Source of the DNA: Actinomycetota bacterium
GTDB taxonomy: Bacteria; Actinomycetota; Humimicrobiia; Humimicrobiales; Humimicrobiaceae
NCBI GenBank assembly: GCA_023475715.1
Contig: JAMCVO010000169.1
Coordinates: forward strand, 1-12,993
Length of the DNA: 12,993 nucleotides
Reading direction: 5' to 3'
Below the pieces are notes generated by a model. That model saw nothing but the letters and a program-made list of their open reading frames with translations. It did no database searches and had not been told where the DNA came from. Below, piece after piece: positions 6,944 through 12,993 of the stretch (position 1 is its first letter; the number at the start of each line of letters is the position of its first letter). A program made the translations under genes and the position numbers.

Positions 6944-8488
6944 TCAATTAATGCCGGATTCTCTGATTTTGGCAAGTTCTACATAAAGGTCTTTATTGCT
7001 TTTATAGAGTTCAACAAATATCCTATAATACTTTTTATATATTTCTGTATTTGATGCAATTGGCTCGGTTCTATCTGCAACTTCGGTCCATTTCTTAACT
7101 ATAGAAAAATCCTTAAAAACTCCCGTTCCAACACCGGCAAGCACCGCATTGCCAAAAGGTGCTCCGCTTGTATTTTTCATATATACCGCTGGAGCTTCGA
7201 GCATATCACAAACGATCTGGCGCCAAAGCTTGGATCTTGCACCACCCTCACTCATGACAAAAGGCAAATTTATTTTAATGCCGCTGTTTTTAATTAAGTT
7301 ATAATTATGTCTGAGTGCATAACCTGTCCCCTCCATGATTGCCCTTATTATATGGCCTCTTGTATGATTGAATGAAAGTCCAAATATCATTCCTCTTACA
7401 TACGGGTCCCATATAGGTGTTCTTTCACCTTGAAAATATGTAAGAACTACAAGTCCTTCACTTCCTGGCTTTATTTTAGCAGCAAGCCCGTCCATAAGCT
7501 CATATGCATCAATTCCTGTATCCCTTTCAGCATTTTTTTCAGCTATGGCCATGTTGTCGCGATAATACCTGTATAGACCACCACAGAGCTGTGCTGAAAG
7601 TGTGGTGTAAGTATCTTTTGAGCTTGCGGTATGACATATGGTTATCATGCCTTTTGTAAAGCTGTCTATTTTATGAACTATCCCTATAATTCCTGCGGTT
7701 CCCATCACTATTGAAGCATCCCCATCTTCAACTGCACCTGTTGCAACCCATGCTGCATTACAGTCGACTGTTCCTGCAACAACCGGTGTATCGACAGCAA
7801 GCCCTGTTCTTTCAGCGGCCTGTCTGGTTACATACCCTATCACTTCCTCGCAGGGATACAGATCCGGAAGTTTACCCGGATCAATTCCAATTTCTTTTAA
7901 AAGCTTTTCATCCCAGACTTTTTTTCTGATGTCATATGCAATACCAATAAGACATGCATTGGAATAATCGGTAACAGCTTTACCGGTAAGTTTCATTGCC
8001 GGATAATCAGCTGCGGTCTGCAGTTTATATGTCCTCTTGTAAAGATCAGGCCTATTATCCCTTTCCCACATTAGTTTGGTAATTGCATAGTAAGGATCAA
8101 TTATGTTTGCCGTTAAATTAAATACGCGATCTTCACCAATGTTTTGCCTAAGCCATTCGCATTGCCTAGTTGCGCGTCTGTCCATCCAGATATGGGCAAA
8201 CTGTAAAGGCTGCAGGTCTTTATCGACCAGGATACATGCAGGGGCTAATGCACTTATGCTTACTCCCCTGATTTTTTTAGGATTTACTTTTGAGTCAGTA
8301 ATTGCTTTAGAAATTGTATCAGCTACGGCATTCCAATACCACTGGGGATCATGCTCCACATATCCAAGTTTATTGGTAATTAACGGATATTCAATAAAAT
8401 GCTTACCTAAAACATTGCCATTACTGTCTACTACTACGGATTTTGTGCCACCCGTTCCAACATCAGATCCTACCAAGTAGTCTGGCAT
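6944..8488 (-). CDS. FGGY-family carbohydrate kinase (xylulokinase-like)
   Basis: 514 residues, full length for FGGY sugar kinases, which phosphorylate ketoses, polyols or keto-acids with ATP. The first phosphate loop is DVGTGGTK (9-16). The predicted catalytic base is D242 in AGTVDCNAAW. The second phosphate motif is MGTAGIIG (262-269). The adenosine motif GGARSKLWRQIVCDM lies near residue 415 and GAPFGNAVLAG near 445. The sugar-side segment reads SISALAPACILVD (77-89) and then IWMDRRATRQ (100-109). The QMHG signature expected in classical xylulokinase is absent, so xylulose is not assured; ribulose, apulose, a 3-keto acid or a polyol are possible. A GGAG site lies 5 bases before the ATG. 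The gene is flanked by a semialdehyde dehydrogenase and split transketolase, consistent with feeding a ketose phosphate to transketolase. Confidence 0.9.
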   Translation of the reverse strand: MPDYLVGSDVGTGGTKSVVVDSNGNVLGKHFIEYPLITNKLGYVEHDPQWYWNAVADTISKAITDSKVNPKKIRGVSISALAPACILVDKDLQPLQFAHIWMDRRATRQCEWLRQNIGEDRVFNLTANIIDPYYAITKLMWERDNRPDLYKRTYKLQTAADYPAMKLTGKAVTDYSNACLIGIAYDIRKKVWDEKLLKEIGIDPGKLPDLYPCEEVIGYVTRQAAERTGLAVDTPVVAGTVDCNAAWVATGAVEDGDASIVMGTAGIIGIVHKIDSFTKGMITICHTASSKDTYTTLSAQLCGGLYRYYRDNMAIAEKNAERDTGIDAYELMDGLAAKIKPGSEGLVVLTYFQGERTPIWDPYVRGMIFGLSFNHTRGHIIRAIMEGTGYALRHNYNLIKNSGIKINLPFVMSEGGARSKLWRQIVCDMLEAPAVYMKNTSGAPFGNAVLAGVGTGVFKDFSIVKKWTEVADRTEPIASNTEIYKKYYRIFVELYKSNKDLYVELAKIRESGIN

Positions 8489-8514
8489 AATTTCTCCTTC
8501 CTACCTTCATATTA

Positions 8515-9987
8515 TTATTCCTCTTTAAAATACCTCTCAGTTACAATCCTGTCTTCTGTATAGAAATTTATTATTGCTTTTCCCTGTGCCTTAATGTCTG
8601 CATATTGCGACTCTTTCATTCCTCCAAAGGGTAGGTATGCAACAGGTGCAGGTATCCCAACATTTATTCCAATCATTCCTACTTCTGCTTCCAATTTAAA
8701 TTTTCTTGCCCAGTAGCCATTCTGTGTATATATGGAAGCACCATTACCGTATTTGTGATTATTAATAATTGATATTGCCTCATCTAAGCTTTCTGCCTTA
8801 AGTATTACAACTACCGGGCCGAATATCTCAACCTCATGTATCTTCATACCAGGTACTACATCTGTAAATACTGTGGGGCCTATAAAGTAACCTTTCTCAC
8901 ATCCTGGCACTACTATAGATCTTCCATCAAGTGCAAGATTTGCCCCCTCTTTTATACCGGTATCAATCATTGACAGTATAAATTCTTTTGCTTTGGTAGA
9001 TATTACCGGACCCATAACAAGGGACTGGTCTGCAATACTGGCATCCAGGGGATTTGCAACTATTACTTTTTTTGAATCTTCTATAAATCTTTCACATATT
9101 GTGTCATAAGCTGGTCCCACTCCAATGATTGCAGAAGATGCCATGCACCTCTGGCCCGCACAGCCGTAGCAGGAAGTTGTCATATTCCTTACCACGGCAT
9201 CAAGCTTTGCATCGGGCATGACAACTAAGTGATTTTTGGCACCACCCATAGCCTGAAATCTCTTATTTGTCTTTGCACACCTCTCTGCTATTATCCTGCA
9301 GGTATGAGTAGATCCCACAACTGACACGCCTTTTATCTTGGGGCTGTCCATAAAGGCATCAGCTATGGTCTTGTCACCGTTGACTAAGTTAAATACCCCG
9401 GCAGGAAGGCCCACCCTGTCAATATATCTTGTAATTAGGTTCATTGTCATCGGAACCTGCTTTGAGGCCTTAATTAAAAAAGTATTACCTGCTGCTATTG
9501 CGTAGGGGATAAACCAGAAAGGAACCATTGCGGGAAAGTTAAAGGGAGCAATCATGGCAAACGGGCCCATGGGAAGCTTCAGTACTTCCCCGTCAATATC
9601 ATACGAGGTGCCTATTATCTTGTCTCCCTGGGATAGTACCGGCATGGCGCATGCTACCTCTATATTTTCATAGATACGTTTAAGCTCTGCTTGTGCATCA
9701 GGTATTGATTTTCCCATTTCGGCAACAAGTGTTCTGGCTATCTTGTTTTCATTTGAGCGCAGCAACTCATTTAACTTAAATAGATATCTTACCCTTCTTG
9801 CTACAGGAATTGTGCTCCAGGCAGGATATGCAGATGCTGCTGCATCAATAGCATCGTTGGCGGCTTTTGTTGTAGATAGCGGGACTTTGGACAGCACTTC
9901 ACCTGTTGATGGATTCTGGACATCTATGTATCCCTTGTTTTGGGGGTTTACCCACTTGCCGCCAACATAGTTTTTCAGTATTTGCAT
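8515..9987 (-). CDS. mmsA: CoA-acylating methylmalonate/malonate-semialdehyde dehydrogenase
   Basis: 490 residues, full length. The family oxidises malonate semialdehyde or methylmalonate semialdehyde with NAD and CoA, giving acetyl-CoA or propionyl-CoA and carbon dioxide. The catalytic cysteine is C281 in GCAGQRCMASS. The Arg directly before it (R280) and R104 in KRIYENIE correspond to the two arginines that hold the substrate carboxylate in IolA/MmsA. The usual hydrolytic aldehyde dehydrogenase glutamate motif (ELGG) is replaced by AMGGAKNH (247-253), the hallmark of this CoA-dependent group. The oxyanion asparagine is N150 in APFNFP. An AAAGGA site lies 7 bases before the ATG, and the gene follows the UroD-like gene by 18 bp. 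No other inositol or valine pathway genes are present, so the semialdehyde probably comes from this cluster's own pathway. Confidence 0.93.
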   Translation of the reverse strand: MQILKNYVGGKWVNPQNKGYIDVQNPSTGEVLSKVPLSTTKAANDAIDAAASAYPAWSTIPVARRVRYLFKLNELLRSNENKIARTLVAEMGKSIPDAQAELKRIYENIEVACAMPVLSQGDKIIGTSYDIDGEVLKLPMGPFAMIAPFNFPAMVPFWFIPYAIAAGNTFLIKASKQVPMTMNLITRYIDRVGLPAGVFNLVNGDKTIADAFMDSPKIKGVSVVGSTHTCRIIAERCAKTNKRFQAMGGAKNHLVVMPDAKLDAVVRNMTTSCYGCAGQRCMASSAIIGVGPAYDTICERFIEDSKKVIVANPLDASIADQSLVMGPVISTKAKEFILSMIDTGIKEGANLALDGRSIVVPGCEKGYFIGPTVFTDVVPGMKIHEVEIFGPVVVILKAESLDEAISIINNHKYGNGASIYTQNGYWARKFKLEAEVGMIGINVGIPAPVAYLPFGGMKESQYADIKAQGKAIINFYTEDRIVTERYFKEE

Positions 9988-10005
9988 ATTTGTTTCCTTT
10001 CAGGG

Positions 10006-11145
10006 TTAATTTTTTGCTAATACAGCAGATATCATTGCTAATATATTTTGTGGTTTTACATCAGGCTGAATATTATGGTTAGCTGCAACCACATATCCTC
10101 CATCTTGACCAAGAATACTGATAAGCTTCTTTGTTTCAATAATAACCTCTTCGGGTTCCGCCCTGTTTAACAGGTCGTGAGTATCGACAGCTCCCCAAAA
10201 CGTCACTTTGTTCCCAAATTCTTTCTTAAGTCTCTCCGGAGCCATATCTTGAGCAGAAACCTGTACTGGATTGATAATGTCGATACCTGCTTCTATAAGG
10301 TCGCCAAGTATAGGAGATATGTTTCCGCAGCTATGGTAGAAAAGTTTGGCATCGGTCCATTGTTTAATGCTTTGAAAAATTTTTTTCTGGTATGGTTTGA
10401 TCATTTCCCTGTAAAGTCCAGGTGACATAAGAAGATTTGTCTGGCCTGCAAGGTCGTCCCCAATTGCAATTACATCAAGATATTGTCCTATCTCGCTTAA
10501 AAGTAATTTCCATTTTCTTGTTTGTATGTCTAAAATAATCTCCAGAAGAGTATGGGCAAATTTCTTATTAACGATCAAGTCGACAAGAAATTGTTCCAAT
10601 CCTCTAAAATACCAGCTTCTTTCAAAAATAGATGTTCCCCCGGATGGATTTCCCACTATAGCATATCCACCATCTTCATGAAGTTTTTTGGCCACATCCT
10701 TAATTCCAGCAATTCTTTCAGGGTGTTCCGGATCTGGCCATAGGTATTTTTCAAGATCATCGATATCTGCTTTTGCAAAGGGGTTTTCTTTTAATTCATA
10801 ATAGATACAGCCTTGTGGTTTTTTATAAATCAGACCCCATTCATCTATAATCTCATCAGGATTAGTAGATTGGTTTTTGTAAATATTAGGAGTAGGTGCA
10901 AATATACCTCTTGTATCTACTGATAGGCGCTTTAAAAGAGATTCTTCTGGTGTAGCCAGGGACCAGACAGCTGAACACCTCTCAGATTTATTCTTCATCC
11001 CCAAATAGCTAACTAGTTTTTCATATGCTTGAGTATTTATACCTGTATTGATAGTACTCCCAATATCCAATGGCACCCTGTCAACTTCTTTACGCTCAAG
11101 AGTTCTTTTAAGCCTTTCCCGTGAAGTCATTTCTTTTACTGTCAT
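10006..11145 (-). CDS. UroD/MtaA-family (uroporphyrinogen decarboxylase-like) protein
   Basis: 379 residues with the UroD fold: N-terminal TSRERLKRTLERKEVDRVP, a central GNPSGGTSIFERSWYFRG (165-182), IAIGDDLAGQ (227-235), and FYHSCGN (269-275), whose H271 and C273 match the HxC zinc ligands of methyltransferases such as MtaA and CmuA. The C-terminal segment where those enzymes place their third ligand cysteine reads AANHNIQPDVKP, giving H357 instead. True haem-pathway HemE is unlikely because of this motif and the sugar-catabolism context. These homologues are usually cobamide:thiol methyltransferases, but no corrinoid protein or partner methyltransferase lies in the window. An AAGGAT site precedes the ATG. 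The 116-bp AT-rich gap upstream (11146-11261) could hold a weak internal promoter but no clear hexamers. Function is unknown. Confidence 0.85.
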   Translation of the reverse strand: MTVKEMTSRERLKRTLERKEVDRVPLDIGSTINTGINTQAYEKLVSYLGMKNKSERCSAVWSLATPEESLLKRLSVDTRGIFAPTPNIYKNQSTNPDEIIDEWGLIYKKPQGCIYYELKENPFAKADIDDLEKYLWPDPEHPERIAGIKDVAKKLHEDGGYAIVGNPSGGTSIFERSWYFRGLEQFLVDLIVNKKFAHTLLEIILDIQTRKWKLLLSEIGQYLDVIAIGDDLAGQTNLLMSPGLYREMIKPYQKKIFQSIKQWTDAKLFYHSCGNISPILGDLIEAGIDIINPVQVSAQDMAPERLKKEFGNKVTFWGAVDTHDLLNRAEPEEVIIETKKLISILGQDGGYVVAANHNIQPDVKPQNILAMISAVLAKN

Positions 11146-11261
11146 ATTTTATCCTTTATCTTTCACATTTTTTTTAACTAACAGGAATGTTCATTTTATA
11201 TACTTATGTCTGATAAAAAATAAACTTTTAACCATTTTTTTTATTATTATTATGGAATGCT

Positions 11262-12293
11262 CTAAGGTTCAATCATTACTTTGATTGCACCTGATGATTC
11301 GTCTGCTGCAGTCTCAAATGCTTTCTGGACATTGTCAAGGCAAAATGTATGTGTAATTATTGGTTCTACATCTATTTTTCCACCTGCCACAAAATCAATA
11401 AATGGGCCTATTTCAAATACGAACCCAGTGTTGCCTATTATGGTTATTTCCCTAAAGAGCAGTGGCTGAATTGGAATTAAAACCTCATCGTCTCTAAAAC
11501 CAAGGGCGGCCACCTGTCCTCTTTTTCTAACAGAGTTAACTGCGTTTTTGTATGTGGCCGCAAGTCCTACGGCTTCCACAACAATATCGGCACCCCTGCC
11601 TTCTGTTTCGGACATGATAGCTTCTACAGTATTTTGACAATTTGAATTTACAAGTACGTCTGCTCCAAATGTTTTTGCAAGCCCAAGGCGAGCCTCTGAT
11701 GCATCAACTGCAATTACTTTGCCTGCACCTTTAAGTTTTGCCACCTGTACAAGTACAAGGCCAATAACACCTGTTCCAATTACTGCAATGGTATCTCCTA
11801 TCTCTGTTTGTGCCCTGTTAAAGACATGTAGGGCATTAGATACAGGATCCAGCATGGCTGCCTGGCTAAAGCTTAAATTATCAGGAATTTTATAGAGCTG
11901 AGATGCTGATAGTACAATATAGTCGCACATTGCACCGTCCTTAAAGTTTCTCATGGATGATCCTATAACAGACATGTTGTCACACAGGTTTTGCCAGCCA
12001 TGCTTGCAGGCAAAACAGTAACCGCAATAAACCTGAGGGTCAATTGCCACTCTGTCACCTTTTACCAGTCCTAAAACATCCTTTCCAATTTCTTCCACCT
12101 GTCCTGATGCTTCATGTCCCATAACAAGACCAGGTTGTCTTCGTCTGCCGCTAAGTCCTAAAAACCCATGCACGTCAGAACCGCATATGCCGACAGATTT
12201 TACTTTAACCAGGGCCTGACCGGAGCCAGGTGTTGGTATGGGACGCTCTTGTATTTCCATTTTTAAGGGGCCGTTAATGACTGCGGCTTTCAT
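11262..12293 (-). CDS. Zinc-dependent medium-chain alcohol/polyol dehydrogenase
   Basis: 343 residues, normal for the sorbitol/threonine dehydrogenase group. Catalytic zinc ligands are C37 (GICGSD), H60 and E61 (MGHEASG). The structural zinc has all four cysteines, C90, C93, C96 and C104. The Rossmann motif is GTGVIG (173-178), and D197 at the end of the second strand favours NAD over NADP. It would oxidise a secondary hydroxyl of a polyol, sugar or sugar acid to a ketone, or run in reverse. The start follows the HPS-like gene by 18 bp with AAAGGA 7 bases ahead, so the two are co-transcribed. With a decarboxylase-type enzyme before it and a kinase after it, one reading is that it makes the keto group needed for later phosphorylation and decarboxylation. 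Substrate is not readable from sequence. Confidence 0.92.
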   Translation of the reverse strand: MKAAVINGPLKMEIQERPIPTPGSGQALVKVKSVGICGSDVHGFLGLSGRRRQPGLVMGHEASGQVEEIGKDVLGLVKGDRVAIDPQVYCGYCFACKHGWQNLCDNMSVIGSSMRNFKDGAMCDYIVLSASQLYKIPDNLSFSQAAMLDPVSNALHVFNRAQTEIGDTIAVIGTGVIGLVLVQVAKLKGAGKVIAVDASEARLGLAKTFGADVLVNSNCQNTVEAIMSETEGRGADIVVEAVGLAATYKNAVNSVRKRGQVAALGFRDDEVLIPIQPLLFREITIIGNTGFVFEIGPFIDFVAGGKIDVEPIITHTFCLDNVQKAFETAADESSGAIKVMIEP

Positions 12294-12311
12294 GAATATA
12301 TCCTTTCTTTT

Positions 12312-12965
12312 TTAGAAAGCAGATTTTACAGTTTTTACATAATCTGTCAGTTGCTCAAGCGCATCCGGAGCGCTAAGAATCGGCTCTCCCTGTATTATCC
12401 AGGATGCTCCCAGCTTAACTGCCTGCATGGCATCTTCCTTGGAAAAAGATGATACTCCTACCGGTAGGCTGACTGCTTTTACCACTTCTTCAAGTTTGTC
12501 AAAAGCATGTCTGGATTTGTCATATTTGCTTTCATCAATTCCAAGATGAATTGTTAAATAGTCAACTCCAAGTACTTCCAATTGTCTTGCACGATTTACA
12601 ATGTCATCAAGCTTTACTGAAAACATGTCAGCCACTACCTTTATACCACTATCTTTTCCAGCCCTTACGGCCTCTAGGATACTGCCGTCTGCAACTACTC
12701 CAAGTACAACTGCAAGTTTTGCCCCCAGCCTTGAAGCTTCCATAAAATATTTATAAACACCGTCCTGAGCTTTAAAATCTGCAAGCACCGGTACATCTTT
12801 GCAAACCTCGACCAGGCTGCCTATAGCCTTTATACCTTCGAAAACAATAAGCGGAGTCCCTACTTCCACCCAGTCGGCACCAGCCTGCAACGCCATTTTA
12901 GCAAGTTGTTTCGCTCTCTCTATTTCTTTTACATCAATTGCTATTTGTACCCATGGTTTCTGCAT
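12312..12965 (-). CDS. HPS/KGPDC-family protein (3-hexulose-6-phosphate synthase-like, OMP decarboxylase fold)
   Basis: 217 residues, full length for this TIM-barrel family, which includes 3-hexulose-6-phosphate synthase (formaldehyde plus ribulose 5-phosphate) and 3-keto-L-gulonate-6-phosphate decarboxylase. Conserved sites are D11 (QIAIDV), E34 (WVEVGTPLI), the metal/catalytic set D63-K65-D68 (LADFKAQD), and H140 in IHLGID. The VEVGTPLI and H-x-GID segments look more like HPS than the decarboxylase, which has an arginine-bearing HRSRD loop. The phosphate-binding end reads VGVSSFSKEDA, then GASWIIQGEPI, and lacks the usual Gly-Gly. No 6-phospho-3-hexuloisomerase partner is visible, which weakens a simple RuMP-pathway role. 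It is the first gene seen in the operon, with AGGAG 8 bases before the ATG; its promoter lies beyond the right edge. Confidence 0.85.
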   Translation of the reverse strand: MQKPWVQIAIDVKEIERAKQLAKMALQAGADWVEVGTPLIVFEGIKAIGSLVEVCKDVPVLADFKAQDGVYKYFMEASRLGAKLAVVLGVVADGSILEAVRAGKDSGIKVVADMFSVKLDDIVNRARQLEVLGVDYLTIHLGIDESKYDKSRHAFDKLEEVVKAVSLPVGVSSFSKEDAMQAVKLGASWIIQGEPILSAPDALEQLTDYVKTVKSAF

Positions 12966-12973
12966 TTTAATAA

Positions 12974-12978
12974 CTCCT
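12974..12978 (-). promoter_or_regulatory. Shine-Dalgarno of the first visible operon gene
   Basis: AGGAG on the minus strand, 8 bases before the ATG at 12965. The remaining bases to the window edge are AT-rich and too few to show a promoter or operator. Confidence 0.8.
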
Positions 12979-12993
12979 TTTTTGTATTGTTGG

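Noticed and set aside
8103..8480. Plus-strand 125-codon open frame opposite the FGGY kinase, and other plus-strand frames
   Set aside because: They lie wholly antisense to well-conserved genes, lack ribosome binding sites and recognisable domains, and are shadows of the real coding strand.

Overview
The window is AT-rich DNA in which every convincing gene reads on the minus strand, so transcription runs from right (about 12993) to left (1). Gene spacing is tight and most upstream-operon genes have AGGAG- or AAAGGA-type ribosome binding sites. Gene content (split transketolase, two-subunit E1 enzymes, a UroD-like methyltransferase-family protein, a CoA-acylating aldehyde dehydrogenase, a pentulose-type kinase) suggests a low-GC, probably anaerobic, heterotrophic bacterium such as a Clostridia-, Thermotogota- or Atribacterota-like lineage. 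The sequence alone does not fix the taxon.

Upstream block (12965 to 5104): seven genes that look like one catabolic operon: an HPS/KGPDC-family (OMP-decarboxylase fold) protein, a zinc medium-chain sugar/polyol dehydrogenase, a UroD/MtaA-family protein, methylmalonate/malonate-semialdehyde dehydrogenase, an FGGY sugar kinase, and the N- and C-terminal subunits of a split transketolase (which overlap by 7 bp). Read as chemistry, this block could oxidise a sugar, polyol or sugar acid, phosphorylate it, remove or transfer a one-carbon unit, and feed a ketose phosphate to transketolase. The semialdehyde dehydrogenase would convert a short semialdehyde to an acyl-CoA. The exact substrate cannot be read from sequence.

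Middle (3651 to 5072): a degenerate insertion sequence bounded by 19-bp inverted repeats (18 of 19 matching). It carries an intact DUF6788-type small protein and a transposase remnant that has an in-frame TGA and lacks its central catalytic part.

Downstream block (3634 to 1): a clear sigma-70-type promoter (TTGACA, 17 bp, TATTAT) with a perfect 8-3-8 palindrome over the likely transcription start. It drives a GntR/FCD regulator, an AllA-like (ureidoglycolate lyase family) cupin, E1 alpha and beta subunits of an acetoin/2-oxoacid dehydrogenase, and the N-terminal part of a D-lyxose-isomerase-like cupin cut by the window edge. The insertion sequence now separates the two blocks. Before it arrived, the regulator block probably lay directly beside the catabolic operon and may still control it.

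No tRNA, rRNA, CRISPR array, riboswitch or strong intrinsic terminator was found.
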